Positions 32,201 through 45,013 are shown, counted from the stretch's first letter. The stretch is 64,000 nucleotides of DNA from Maea johnstoni (GCA_963942565.1 OZ012693.1:7649341-7713340); one strand, 5' to 3'. Notes: generated by a model from the sequence alone, not told the origin. Numbers and translations are program-made.

Positions 32201-32456
32201 CATGTGAAATGCAATTGTGCCGTCACACTAGGCGACCTTTTCATTGCCCTGCACTATTAGATTAAATTGGCGTGAACCCAATCTTGCCGGTAGTGACTGG
32301 TTGAGTTGGATACACCACCGTTGAGTAATAACAAAATGCTGTTCAAGGCTGAAATTGGTTTGCACTATACTCTCATAAATGTCACTGACTCAGAAAATAT
32401 ATAGTACAATACTGAACAGTGATTGATCTAAATCAGTACTCTTTATATCAGGGTAT

Positions 32457-32770
32457 CATCCAGTAGGGCATTAGAGCACCATTTGGACACCCAAACCCAT
32501 AAAAATTACACATCGGGACAACATAAAATTTATTGGGGAATTTCTAAAATTTCGTTTTCAAGGAGACAATATTTTTGCCTCATTGAAATTCCCATGGCAT
32601 TGCTTAAGAATATAATGACTTGACCCAATAAGTACAATGTACATGGTTATTATGGTTATTATCTGGATATACTTTTGTCTCCCTTGAAAAATAGGACACC
32701 CAAACAATTCATAAAATTTTGTCAATGTATTAGGGCACCCAGATTCTAAATCCAGGCTAAGCCTTTGCTT
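32457..32770. mobile_element. Decayed hAT MITE (CAGGGTCTTAGCC family, reverse)
   Basis: The family phrases 'catttggacacccaaaccc' and 'gggcacccagattctaaatc', 'caggctaag' appear in reverse orientation. The termini are worn and no duplication is readable. Confidence 0.6.
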
Positions 32771-33576
32771 TCGATTCATGTATATATTGTATCACTTGCT
32801 ATTTTGATAGGTTAGAATTGTTTTTATTTCAATGTTAGTTCAGTTGCTATTGGTGTGGACTGTGGAAGACTGCCAATCTAATTTCACAGTGGTACAAATT
32901 CTATGCACAGGGGTCAATCAGAAATCGTTTGTAGCTATTCTTGAAACCACATTTGCCTAACCCATTCTTGTAATACCCCATACAGACAATTGTCTATTTC
33001 GTGATACCTTTTTATCAAAGTATCTTTTGGAAAAGATTTGAAGTAAAAAAGTTGATCATAATCCATCAACCCAATGAAAAGAACTTAGAAAAATTTAGTT
33101 TGAAAACTTTTCTAGTTTGAACAAATACTTAAGCTATATATTGTCTTATGCTAAGACATAACTTAAAAATCACAAGCATTTTCCAAATTTAAGTAGATGT
33201 GTGTGCAGAGAAAAGTTTGTGTTGAATGACCCTCAAATCATCGTGATCATGGTCAGGTCAATTCTATAAGTATTCATGTACATTGGTAATTCGAATAGTA
33301 GTTCTTTCTATCATTGACATAAGGCGATGAAAAATAATTATCACATAACAATTCTAATTGATGCAACTCCAGGAAAAGATGTAGCATTATAAGGGGTAGC
33401 ATTGAACAATGGTGGCATGACACTCAAACAGGAGAGCACAAGTTTATTAAGCTCATGATACACTCAGCCAAAACATTGAATGGTTGATCATGATTTTAAG
33501 CCTACTTTCGCTACAGGTCTGGTAGATGTAAATTAATGTTGAGCCTTGCATTTGAAAGCACCTTTTCATCAGAATG

Positions 33577-33849
33577 CAGGGCTCGACGCTAACAGTGATC
33601 TGTTGGCCCTAGGCCAGTAAAAACTCCCAACAAAGGCTTCGGGCCAGTAAAAACAGATTTCAACTGGTCCTACTACAGGGCAGTAGACATTCTTGTGAAC
33701 AAGTTTTCCCCCAGCATCAGCCGCATCAAATGCCTGATAATGTTATGTGAAAAATTTCTAGCACCAGTAAAAATTTTGCAGGACCAGTAGATCCTTGGTC
33801 CTACTATTCCTACGGGGCCAGTAAATTTTTAATTTAGCGTCGAGGCCTG
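33577..33849. mobile_element. MITE of the CAGGGCTCGACGCTAAC family
   Basis: It starts CAGGGCTCGACGCTAAC and ends TTAGCGTCGAGGCCTG (inverted). GAATG stands on both sides (33572-33576, 33850-33854). The interior repeats 'ggccagtaaaaa' and 'ggaccagtagatccttggtc'. The CAGGG start recalls hAT, but an 8 bp duplication is not visible. Relatives lie at 36250, 58644 and 61288. Confidence 0.65.
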
Positions 33850-34039
33850 GAATGTTTTTAAGAGGTGTTAGTTAATCATTATTAGTTCAATGTTTTTTAA
33901 CAGAATATTGCTCCTTGAAAGTTCTATCTGAAATCCATTCTCACCATTAGTCATATTAGATGGCTGACACACCTGATCCGAAGGTATTTTCTCTCATTTA
34001 TAGCTCACTTTTATGACATTAACGTCATCAATTTTGATT

Positions 34040-34138
34040 ATTAATTAAGCATGCAATGCTTTTTACTTGAGCGTATTAATAATGAATTTGAGTGCAATGC
34101 TTTTTACTCGAGATTATTAATACTGAATTTGATCCTGC
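34040..34138. repeat. ~50 bp tandem duplication
   Basis: 'gcaatgctttttacttgag' plus 'cgtattaataatgaatttga' recurs as 'gcaatgctttttactcgag' plus 'attattaatactgaatttga'. Confidence 0.8.
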
Positions 34139-34998
34139 AATGTATAAATCATTGTAAGCACGAACATATGCAAATCACACCATTGTTACATATTTAATGA
34201 AGTTTTTTTAAATCTATAGACTGAGAAATAGGTAGGAATTTTTAAAAACATTGTATGAAATTTTTGTTCAATTACAGTTTTCCTGGGAAGTACAAATATA
34301 TTAGAGCTCTGAACTTGCAACATAGACCTTTTCTTTGCAGTATTTATGAACATGGTCTAACCAAGGATGTGTGTGTAGAAAATTCAAAATGACCAAATTA
34401 AATGCAGGGTGAATCATTAATGAAAGGCTTCATTTGATATGCTTTGACAATATATAGATTATTTTCCTAGAGGTATTTTGCCATGAAAAGGACAGTCAGT
34501 TTTTAAAAGGTTTATATCAAGCCATTAAACTGCCAGTATTTTGCATATTTACAGATTGTGAAAAAAAAACTTTAAAAAATGAATTATTTGTTGTTGACGA
34601 GTTCTGTTGTGTTTATGGTCTAGACCCAATATCTTAACAGTTCTACTTAAATCCTGTCGCAAGCTGGTGTTGTTGATTTTGTTATCAATTGCCGGCACAT
34701 GTAATCGTCAGCCATACCACTATTATTTGTGTGTGTTATGTGGCATGTGATATTGATTCATATCCACACAACATGGAAGCCAGTGGCAGGATGAATTATG
34801 GGCAATAGCAGCAAGTGTTTCATTGGTTGGATAGTGAAATATACTCTTGAAAATGAGTTTTTGAAGTGATAAGGAGGAATCTTGAGTGGATGGCTTTTAT
34901 TATTAATTAGAAGAGAGATTAGGAATACGATGGTGATATCAAGGTATCACTAACCCTCTCATATCTGGTTTGCATTTTGTGGTCTGACAACTTAAAAC

Positions 34999-35230
34999 CA
35001 GTGTCTTAACCAGCGCGGCATCTGTGTGTCATTTGCACATCCAAACCCTCAAAAATCCCATATTAGGACACCAAAATCTTTTTGAGATGAATTTCGAGAA
35101 ATGCCATTTTCAATCAAATAATTTAAGAATGTTCACTTTAATGTGAATGCTAGGACATAAGTTGGTTGTAAATTGAAGATATTACATGGTCTCCCTCAGA
35201 ATATTGCACACCCTAGATGTTTATAATTTC
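34999..35230. mobile_element. Decayed hAT MITE (CAGGGTCTTAGCC family, reverse)
   Basis: 'gtgtcttaaccagcgcggca' is followed by 'catttgcacatccaaaccct', the reverse reading of the family, and later 'ggtctccctcagaatattgc'. The far end is lost. Confidence 0.6.
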
Positions 35231-35465
35231 TATTCCGAAGTTGTTGTCAATATATGATAGATCCAGATGACAATTGTAGAGGAACTTTAAGCATGAATGT
35301 GTTATATAACCTCCTTATTAACATTACTTTAAAAACAGTTTAAGATGGAATATTTTATCTACAGGAATTGTAACTTTCAGTCAACTATTACTCTAAACTT
35401 TGTTTTACTTTCAAAATATTTGCATATTTGTGTGATAGTGCTCATTCATAATACCCCAGACAGGA

Positions 35466-35640
35466 GGGCCTGCCTAGATGGTTGAGTGACTTTAGGCTTT
35501 GCCACTGACTGCTCACTTTCTCTCATCACTGCCTGGATTTGAATCCTACTCAAGGCATGTGAGGATGTTACCTGTGACTTAGTGTCAGGCATGGATATTC
35601 CCTATGCAATGTTGTTTCCTCTACCTCTTCTTAAGGACAG
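35466..35640 (+). repeat. tRNA-derived SINE
   Basis: A-box-like GATGGTTGAGTGACTTTAGG and B-box GGATTTGAATCC (35534-35545) are spaced as in a class II tRNA, followed by 'catgtgaggatgttacctgt', a tail also found at 18930-18950. It is a SINE rather than a tRNA gene, because the arms do not pair convincingly. Confidence 0.6.
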
Positions 35641-36267
35641 CTCCTGATTCAATCTATATGGCAGAAGTGGCAAGTGAAAATTCCACTTAAATGAATAGGC
35701 TGATTTAGCCTTTCATAGATTTCTAAAAGATAATAACCTATAGGGTAGCTTATTAATGTGGGCAGCGATTTAATCATTTATTTCTTGAAATTCATAGCTG
35801 TCAAGATGTTTGGATTTGTTTCAGACATCCTAGCCTCACACGAGCACAAGGTAAATACATGTATGCAGGAGTTAATAGTACCCAAGGGTCTAGTAAATAC
35901 TCCTCTGGTATATACCTACTAGACCTATAAACTACATCACCGTAAGTGTCTCCTGTTTTGCAAATAGACGCTCTCCCTGAGATTGCAGGGGAAGAGTGAT
36001 GCTCAGCTTAAGCACTGTGCCAGGTCATTGATAGCCTAGATTCTAGGCTGTTATGGATTCCTCTATCTAAAAGAAGAACTAGTCATACCTGCTTATTTTT
36101 AAAGATTTGTAGTTTCAGTATTTATTGGGTGCTATTTGATATCTACCAAATTCAGGTTGCATCACTAGTCATTTTCTTTGAAATATTGCATTTGTTACAT
36201 TTAATGTAATTAATATTGACAATCCCAGAGGTCAGCACTAGTTCTCACCCAGTACTGGGCTCAACAC

Positions 36268-36582
36268 CAGGGTCTTAGCCAGGATTTAGAAACTGGGTGC
36301 CCAAAATTGGCAATTGTAAACATTTTGGGCGTCCACATTTTTGAGGGGGATCACAACATGCTCTGATTTCAACCATAGGGATGTATAAATTTATCAAAAT
36401 AAGGCATGATATCCTTATACAATGTCATTGGAATTATATGGAGATGAAAAAAAATCAATTTTATGCTTTTGATTGACATTTTAAGAAATAGCTCACAAAA
36501 TATTTGGGGTGTCCTGAGGGGTGCTTTTAAAGGGTTTGGGTGTCCTAAAAGACACCCAGACGCCCTGCTGGCTAAGACTATG
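36268..36582. mobile_element. hAT MITE (CAGGGTCTTAGCC family), 315 bp, 8 bp duplication
   Basis: CAGGGTCTTAGCCAGG to CTGGCTAAGACTATG, with CTCAACAC on both sides (36260-36267, 36583-36590). This is the clearest copy in the window and can serve as a family reference. Confidence 0.93.
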
Positions 36583-36827
36583 CTCAACACTAACAGTCAA
36601 CCGCAGGCCCCAAAATGGCTTTCAGGGCCATTAAAAACAGAGATCAACTGGTGGTAAAGGGCCAGTAAACATTAGGGGACATTCTTGTTAACAAGTTTTC
36701 CCCGACATAAGCCACATCAAATGCCTGATAGTGTTATAAGAAAAATCTCTAGGACCAGTAAAAACATTTCAGGACCAGTAGATCCTTGGTCCTACTGTTC
36801 CTACGGGGCCATTAACTTTTTAAGTTA

Positions 36828-37028
36828 GGCCAAGAAAAATATATTGTTTTTTTCCTGTAACAGTCTGAAAAAAATAGGCTAGGTAGGTCGGTAAAAAAAT
36901 CTTTTTTTGCATTTTTTTTTTGGTCAAAAATGTGTGTTTTATGCATGTTTTACGTTGATTGGGAGCTGGGAGGGCTGAAAAAACTTGTTATGGTAGTGTT
37001 ACAGGAAACAAACAACTTTTTTTAGGCC
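36828..37028. mobile_element. Harbinger-like MITE, TTA duplication
   Basis: It starts GGCCAAGAAAAATATATTG, ends 'caactttttttaggcc', and is flanked by TTA at 36825-36827 and 37029-37031. The relative at 33577 has the undisturbed sequence 'taatttagcgtcgagg', confirming a 3 bp duplication. Confidence 0.9.
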
Positions 37029-37420
37029 TTAGCGTCGAGGCCTGCTGTGCCTTACTGAATATTGCAGCTTTACATTGTACATAGGAGCCAGTATTAGAAG
37101 TGTGTAGAGACGTATTGATCAGCTCCAGGGAGACAGGTTAAGGGTGGCGGTGATTAGCGCACCTGAGTGTCAGCATGACACAGGTAAACACTACCTGCCT
37201 GCACCTGACATCAACTATTATTATACCTCACTTGAAGTTCGTAAGCCGTGATTGGCTTAGATTTAGGTTGGCCATTCCATCATGTCCACTGATGGGCTTC
37301 ATGTCCACCGTTGTCACTAGTGACGCCTAGCAGGGAATGTGTGAATGACCAGTCATCTGTGACCTTGACATAATAAAGATTGTGTTTTATTGATATTTCA
37401 CCAAAATGGGGTTTGTTCGG

Positions 37421-38190
37421 TAGTGATGGGACGATGATCGACTGTAGTCGAAAGTCGTCAGCAAGTTAACAGTAACCAATTAATCGGCTGGAGACTTAAC
37501 ACCTAATTGTTAGTCGGTATAATAGCCCATTAAGCCAGCCCACATCCTCTAAGGTCAAAGGGTTCCTTGCCAGATATCCCATGTAGAGAAAGTTGCTTGT
37601 CTCACGTACTGACCTACTGGCCTGTTTATACCTTCTAAGAGCCAGCACCGTAATAGGTCTAGTATGGGTCATGCAAGTAGTAAGTAATAGCATACCAAGA
37701 AGTATACCTACTGACTCTGATAAAAACTGGGGTACTGAGCAAACTAGATATTTCAGATTCCTTCTAGATGTAGAAATATGAGTTGGATGAAATGTGTTCT
37801 ATGATGTGTCTTTCATTATTTTTCTAAAGACATCTTTTAATGCCTTCATACATATTGTAAAAAAGTATTTTAATTTATTAGAATACTGGTAATTTGTCTC
37901 TAAGTTACTGAATAAAAATAAGAAAGAAAACATACAAGTATATCTAACCTGCACTGTTTACATGTATAATCCTTCATAGCATAAATCAAAAACACTTGAG
38001 AAAGTTTGATGCCAAGATAGAATAGATAATTTGAAATAGTACAATATTATAATAAGTGTTAACATGCTAAACTTAAGCTTTGACAAGCAAACATTCTCAT
38101 GAAAGTGCGATGAACCGATTAATCGGTGATAGTCGGTTGGCCTAGCTGACTGATGATCGGTTGGGAAAATTCAACTGACTCCCACCACTA
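37421..38190. mobile_element. hAT element (TAGTG..GGGAC family), 770 bp, 8 bp duplication
   Basis: It starts TAGTGATGGGACGATGATCG and ends ACTCCCACCACTA between perfect TTGTTCGG copies (37413-37420, 38191-38198). Subterminal 'cgattaatcggt'-type stretches occur near both ends. No transposase is recognisable, so it is non-autonomous. Confidence 0.9.
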
Positions 38191-38829
38191 TTGTTCGGTA
38201 TAATAAATCAAATATACCATGCTAAGTCTACTTAGCACTGCTGGCATGGTATGGTGGAGCCTAGTCCTAGGCCTAGAATATTTTTTTATCCATTCTTTAT
38301 CAGTTCGGTTTAATGAAAGTCAGATGTATTATTCCTGTCATTAGAATGTCAACCTTCAATATTGGCTTTTCGAAATAAAACATCTTGGAAAAATCCAAAA
38401 TCACAAATTTTGTTAATTCGCACCCCTGACTAATTTCATATTTTATAGTACAAGACTCCTCTCTACCCCACCCCCATCCTGAGACCACAAACCAGCCAAT
38501 CCACCCCTTAAAGCCACGCCATGCCAGACTAGAAGTGATGGTTCTGGCAACGAGACACATCCAGGATCCAATGCATATTGTACAAGGCTTCTCTCTGGCA
38601 ATCAATGCTGTCAGCTGCGAATTAAGTGAAATTGAATGATAACACAAGGTAACTAACAGCGATGATTGATTTATTGGCAGAATCCATGTTTTAGAGCAAG
38701 CTCTGTTGAATACTGCCTGTCTGCACGTGTGCATGTGGGTGGTGAGATGTAGGGGTGTCTCCATTCACCGGGGTATCCACGGAAAATAGCAATGCATTGT
38801 AATTAGTTATAAGTAGAACCGGTAATGAA

Positions 38830-40135
38830 AGTATGTGCAGCTGGACCAGTTAGCAGTGGCTTCATTTACTTGCCGAGAGTTTTGTGAATGGAGAGCAAAA
38901 GGTTCCATAATCCATATAGAGGGTTGGTTGGCTGTCCAGACCTTTGGCCGTATTAGTACAAAATGAAATAAAGCATTGATAATATGGGTAGCTGCCATTC
39001 TACCAAATGTATTAGTGTATGTGCTAACCACTAGACATTTGGGGCAGCCCTTTGGTTACGTAGGAGTAAATGCATTTAACACAGAATGTAACAAAGCATT
39101 GATCATGAGTAGGCGGCATGCTACTAGCTGTATTAATATGCTCTAAACACTAGACAGTCCTCTGGTTACGTAGGAGTAGACATACTAGATTTAAAATGAA
39201 ATAAAGCATTGATAATGTGAGTGCTTCCATGCTACCAGGTGGACAAATATGCTCTAACTACTATACTTTTGGAACACCCATCTGGCTATGTAGGAGTAGA
39301 ATGTATTACATATACAAAATGAAATAAAGCATTGCTCATAAGTAGCTGCCATGATGATGCTACCAGCTGAACTAGTATGCTGAGACTATAATGCTCTAAC
39401 CACGAGACTATCAGGGCAGCCCTATGGTTACATAGGAGTATATGTATTATATACAGAATGAAATAAAGCATTGCTCATAAGTAGCTGCCATGCTACCAGC
39501 TGAACTACTATGCTGAGACTTTAATGCTCTAACTACAAGACTATCAGGGCAGCCCTATGGTCACATAGGAGTATATGTATTACATACAGAATGAAATAAA
39601 GCATTGATCATAAGTAGCCGCCATACAACCAGCTGGATTAGTATGCTGAGACTATGCTCTAACTACAAGACTATCAGGGCAGCCCTATGGTCACATAGGA
39701 GTATATGTATTACATATTAGAATGAAATAATACATTGATCATAAGTAGCCGCCATACAACCAGCTGAACTAGTATGCTGAGACTATGCTCTAACTACAAG
39801 ACTATCAGGGCAGCCCTATGGTCACATAGGAGTATATGTATTACATACAGAATGAAATAATACATTGATCATAAGTAGCCGCCATACAACCAGCTGGATT
39901 AGTATGCTCTAACCACTAGGCTATCAAGGCAGCCCTCTGGATATGTAGGAGTAAATGTATTATATAGAGAATGAAATAAAGCTGTGATCATATGAGTAGC
40001 TGCAATGCCACCAGCTGTCCAGACTAGTATTCTCTAACCAGGTTAGGTAGGAGTAGATGCAATGTATTATATAGAGAACGAAATAAAGCTTTGATCTCAT
40101 GAGTAGCTGCCATGCTACGGGCTGGATTTGTATGC
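38830..40135. repeat. ~120-137 bp tandem satellite (~10 monomers) with tRNA-like phrase
   Basis: Monomers share 'gaatgaaataaagcattgat', 'cataagtagc.gccat', 'accagctg', 'gctctaaccactagactatc' and 'agggcagccctatggt'. The reverse strand reads GATAGTCTAGTGGTTAGAGC, an A-box-like tRNA phrase, in each monomer. The monomers from about 39480 to 39900 are the most alike, and the edges are more diverged. Confidence 0.88.
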
Positions 40136-40370
40136 CTTATTAAGGCTTCTAACACCTGGGACTTCTACATGCTATACCATCACCTACTTTGCTCTTGAAG
40201 CCGCTTTTTTAACCTAGAGGTATTCAAGCTCGTATGTGCCATAAAGGGCCCAGCTTTTTTGGTGAAATCTCTCTAACAAAGGTATCTTTTAGAAATGGAG
40301 AAATGTTGATAAGAACAGGGCCCACCACTCTTCTTCAAACCTTTTGTAAGTTCATGCTGTATTAGTTATT

Positions 40371-42785
40371 GGGCCATATCAAGCTATTCAAATCGTTGCG
40401 GACGGGAATTTTAGAGAGTTTAATTCAATATATTTCCTGAAATTCATGTAAACTTCCTGATTTGGCTGTTTTATCTTATAGATATATCATTCTAGAACAC
40501 TATTATAAAAAAAGTTTGTTAAATTTTTTTGACAAAATAGTAGATTTTAAGGAATTTCTTGCTGTTGCGGACGGGAAACTCTGCGACGGAGGTTTTAGAT
40601 ACCTTCACAAAAACAGAAATCCTTCTTCAAATACTGAAGAAAATTAAAGTTTTGCATATGTGCAATGTAGCCAAGACCCTCAAGTATCTATTTCTGTATG
40701 TATTTCAAATTTTGATCATCCCATTCAAATTTTGGAGAATTTATTCAGTGTTGCGGACGGAAAATGCATACTGTTGCGGACGGGAAATTTTCGTCGCAAG
40801 TACAGGAGAGGAAGTATTCAGTACGTAAAACATTTGTAAGAGGTCAAAATTTGATAACATCACTCAAAAATTGAAAATAGTCATTTGGAAGACTGACATA
40901 AGAATGTGTTATACAACATTATTCATAGTTTAGTAGTCTAAATGCTGAGCTACAGATAAAATGATTCCTGAAACTAAATTCCATTGGATTTAGCTCAGAG
41001 ACTGATACTCTCAATTCTAGGTTCTTAAATTATTGTGGCTTAAACATTGAAAACACTTAAAACAAGAATTCTATATTCTTTCTATTAGAAAAGATAACTA
41101 TATACAGCAATTTAAGCAAGTTAAGAGAGGATTCTTATAACCAGGTTGTGGAGTGATGCTGGTTCTCCAAATTGCAATAGGGCTATATACCCAGATCTTA
41201 GCACTGAAATCCTAAGTGCAATTTAAAACATAAATGCTAAATTACAAGTTTAGATAAACCACTGATTTTCACGATATGTATGTTTGGTTAGGACTACAAA
41301 TCCAGTTCATATCCAATACTGAATGTCAATGCACACCTACATAAATTCTCCATTCACCCAATAGACATGTTAGATCTGAGCCCCAAAAAATAGCCAACTG
41401 TCAAATATGTATGAATGAAAATATCACATAGGTATTTTAAAGTATTTAGCAAACTGGACACTCAGTAACTACACATATTTCTAAATCATTCAGAAAACAG
41501 ATAGCATAGGTCTAATAATAAATGATCCAACCAATGTACAGGTGTACACATTCAGCACTGTCTAGACATGAACCTTCATCCTGTCTGCACCCCTACATCC
41601 TTAATCCTGAAGCCACCTATTCAGTCAATCAGTGTAAATGCAATTTCCCCCAAACTCTTTCCTCCCTCCCACAACTGGGGAATCAGAGGTAAATGCAATT
41701 TCCCCCTACCCTATTCTTCTCCCCAGACTGGAGAATCAGAGGTGTTGATAAGAGGGGGAAGTGAAGGTAAAACAGAATCCACATCATTTGGGCTAAACCA
41801 GCAACCTTGATTTGTACAGGAAGTGATTAAAACCAGGAAGTATAGAATTATTGTTCCTGTTAAAACTGACCAGGTGGTGAGTGAAATCATCTACCTCTGA
41901 GAACATAAACTAAAGTATGCTTTTCATAACTTTCTGTTTAATGTTCTAAAGGAAGCATCACACCAAAGTCAGTTGGAACTATTATGCTGAGTATGTATGT
42001 AAGAAACAGAGTGGTACTCAAACTTTGCTCATACCTCCAAGGCCCATTACCTAAGTGTAATCCTCTTTTCTGTATATTATACCATTAAAACAACAGAAAT
42101 CTCTTTCTTTGGAAAATTCCCCAGCCCATAGAGGGAAGATGGATGTGCCTTGGATCTTTTATTTAGATGAAAATCCATAGCTGTCATTGATCACCTGACT
42201 TTTGCCTTCCAGTCATACTTCCTGTCCCAATCACTTTTCCGTCCGAAACAGCACTAACTGTTGCGGACGGAAAATTTTCAAACTCCATTTTTACAAGTTA
42301 TGTGATTTATTTTCTTCATTTATTTTACATTAATAGATATGCATTATAATGAAGTAAGAGGATTCCAAAAATGGTAACACTATCACTTAAAATGAATTTT
42401 TTATAGAAACTTTTCAAAGTTTTTTGTTGCGGACGGGAAAATGGCTATCAAACCAGTTCAATACCTCATTGATCAATGATCACCAGATCAAATATGTTCA
42501 GTGGAAATGTACTTCAGCCTCACACCTACAAAAAGACACCAAGAAAGTGTACTTCTGACAACCCTATCAAAAATAAAATGATTTTAATCACTTTTCCGTC
42601 CGCAACACTAAAAAAAATATTTTTAAGGTAAAAAGTCAATTTTATGTGAGGTGGAGGGCTTTAAGTTCTGCTTTTTTTCATTTTTGTACACTTTAGGATG
42701 TCTTTTTTCAGTACGTCTTCAATTCATATTGGTAAAATGAAATTATTTTTTAAAGTTCTCCGTCGCAATTATTGTGATATGGCCC
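40371..42785. mobile_element. 2.4 kb element with subterminal TTGCGGACGG repeats
   Basis: The ends are perfect inverted 11-mers (GGGCCATATCA at 40371, TGATATGGCCC ending at 42785) with TATT on both sides (40367-40370, 42786-42789). The motif TTGCGGACGG(G/A) lies near the left end at 40396, 40565, 40751 and 40774. Near the right end it lies at 42261 and 42427 (plus) and 42596 (minus), with a variant at about 42239 (minus). The central 1.4 kb has none. Clusters of a short motif inside both ends are typical of transposase binding sites. No transposase frame is seen. A ~60 bp duplication ('aatgcaatttccccc', 'ggagaatcagaggt') lies at 41636-41742. Superfamily not assigned. Confidence 0.75.
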
Positions 42786-42917
42786 TATTTTCATAAACAT
42801 CACAGGTCAGTTATTTTCAAAAGTATCACAGCTTCCAGACATTCATTTTCAGGAACACTCTTAGCATGAATGGGTAAACCCTTGTATTCCCAGGGTTCTT
42901 TGCTGCTAAGTACTATG

Positions 42918-42976
42918 AAAATAAATAGATAAATAAATGAATAAATGAATAAATATAAATGAATAAGTAAACGAAG
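42918..42976. repeat. (AAAT/GAAT)n microsatellite
   Basis: An imperfect tetranucleotide run 'aaatagataaataaatgaat' onward. Confidence 0.9.
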
Positions 42977-43963
42977 AATGTATTTGTAAAGCATTTGGTT
43001 GCATATTTTTCTTTGCAACTATTCTAAATGAAATTCCTTCAAGTTGTTAGTATTTACTGTTACTGTTTCATTTAGACATTTTCCCGGCTGAGCTCCGGGA
43101 ATGATAGCGTTAATCCACTAATGGCTGCAAGTAGGTTTTATGTAGTGACTAATGGTACCATTTGTATCCAGATAATGTGTTTTATATGCCTAGTATTCTG
43201 ATCAGTCTGGAAGAAAGAAGCAGAGAGCAGTAGCCACTAGCCAGGTCAGCTGTTAGATCTGTGCCTGCTTCCTGATCAAGGGGAAATGGTGAAATGTACA
43301 AATAAAAAAGCAACAGTTACACTGTTGAATACTTTATCCTGGATAAACTATACACATGTTACATTGCAAGTATGGTATAGGGCTAATAGAATAGATCCTT
43401 TTAGAAAAGAATAGGTAGTACACTGATTATAAAACTGTTCAACCTTGATTGTTACACAGTGTAATTGTATTCATGATATATGACTTGTGTGGAAAATAAA
43501 TCATAAAAAAGTATGGTATAGGGTGCTCCACAAAACCCAAATTATCCACTACCTCAGTAACTGCCAGATGCCCCAAATTTACTAGCCCTGATAATGTTTT
43601 TACCTGTCCAGAGCCAGCAGGCTATCAGTGTTGTTGAGCCCTGTGATAGCTATGTACAGTAATGTGCATCTGTTCTAACCTGATATGCCGTCTAGGTGTA
43701 ACTGATCATGCCCTCATGGCCATCACTCATAAGGGTGTACATTTCCTTTTAACCATTCATGCCCGAAAATCACCTAAACTAGTGTTGTCTGGACCCGGGA
43801 TACCTATGAAAAGATCTTCATAATCAATCATAAATAAACAAAATATGGAAGTTGTGGTTAAGGATCTGATCTAAATTCTTCTTTAAAATATAATCCAGAA
43901 AAAAGCACTACTCTTAAAAGATATTGCCAAATTAGTGAGGGCCTTTTTATGGCCGGCAGACAT

Positions 43964-44944
43964 CAGGGTCTTAGCCAGTGTTTAGAAATTGGGTGCCAAA
44001 AACTGGCAATTTTTGGGCATCTTCTTTTTCAAGGGAGACCTCAGTACCGTATATCTGGTTATTTTGGCTCTTTTGGGCCAAAACGGGGGTAAGGAAATTA
44101 TGGCTCATATTAATTTTGGCTCTCCCAGGGTCTGAGCCAAAATTACCTTACTTTTGATATTATTTTACTACCTAAAATGACAAAATGTCTGTCGCTGCAT
44201 AGCATGTATTCTAGTTCAATCTGTTAAAAGTAACTCTGTACAGAAATAGTTATGTTTAAATTACAATTTGATTGGGGTAGGCTTGATGAGTTCTCACTGT
44301 GTAAAATGCACTTATTACGTACGCATTGGGAGTACCTGATCAAGTAGTTAACTTATAATTGAGTTTACCATGGTGAATAGAACTCAGGAGGTGCGTAGTG
44401 GCACCCCTTGTAATTACAAACAAAGGGATTTTGCAAGGGAGTATGATCAAAAGACAACTGTACATGTGTTTTCTAAACAAACCATACATAACATGCTGCT
44501 GAGATTTTTGATTGTAATCATGAAGCATGCCACTTAGGCCAGTGATTACCTCACATTACATGCCATGCAGTGAGTGACATCTGGTGTCCACACTAGCTCA
44601 ACACAACCTGAGCTAAGGGTTGAAGTCGGGGTGTTCAAGGTATGCATTCTTGGCTTTTATTAATTTTGGCTCTTTAAGATGGAGAGCCAAAATAGGCCAA
44701 AATTAGATTACCTCCAAAAATACCAGATATACGGTATTACTCAGATTACAACCATAAACGTGTGTTTACTCAATGAAATAAAGCGTAATGTTCATAGGCA
44801 ATGCCATGGGAATTATATTGAGGTGAAAAATATTCAATTATATGCCTAGAATTGACATTTTTAGAAATTCCCCCCAAAAAGTTTTGGGTGACCTGAAGGG
44901 TGATTTTTGAAGGTTTGGGTGTCCAAATGACACTCAGACCTATG
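43964..44944. mobile_element. hAT MITE (CAGGGTCTTAGCC family) split by a TA-flanked element
   Basis: The left half, 43964 to ~44044, starts CAGGGTCTTAGCCAGTG. The right half, ~44737 to 44944, carries 'cagattacaaccataaac', 'caatgccatgggaattat' and 'ttgggtgtccaaatgacac'. The right terminus is shortened (the 'ctgctggctaag' part is missing) and no duplication is readable. Confidence 0.8.
44047..44734. mobile_element. TA-flanked DNA transposon nested in the hAT MITE, 688 bp
   Basis: The left end is CCGTATATCTGGTTATTTTG; the right end, inverted, is CCGTATATCTGGTATTTTTG. TA flanks it (44045-44046, 44735-44736). 'attttggctc' recurs inside both ends. It is non-autonomous, and its CCGTA start and TA target are shared with the element at 30584. 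Confidence 0.85.
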
Positions 44945-45013
44945 GTACGGGCCTCTTTAGGGGCCTAAACATAATTGGGTCAATGTTCAGTGTGGCTTTT
45001 CACATGTCGTTCT

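Larger units (their letters stand above)
36250..37045. mobile_element. Composite: CAGGGCTCGACGCTAAC-family MITE hit by two other MITEs
   Basis: The outer element runs from 'actgggctcaacac' through 'taacagtcaaccgcaggccc' to 'tagcgtcgaggcctg'. A hAT MITE (36268-36582) sits near its left end and a Harbinger-like MITE (36828-37028) near its right end. Comparison with the intact relative at 33577-33849 shows both empty sites, so the order of insertion is clear. Confidence 0.8.

Noticed and set aside
35466-35640. Functional tRNA gene
   Set aside because: A and B boxes are present but the arms do not form a good cloverleaf; SINE head is the better reading. The same applies at 3137, 6318, 18836 and 18960.
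38300-38764. 154-codon minus-strand open frame, the longest outside low-complexity DNA
   Set aside because: Residue mix is unremarkable, no motif, no splice context and no repeat-element homology I recognise.
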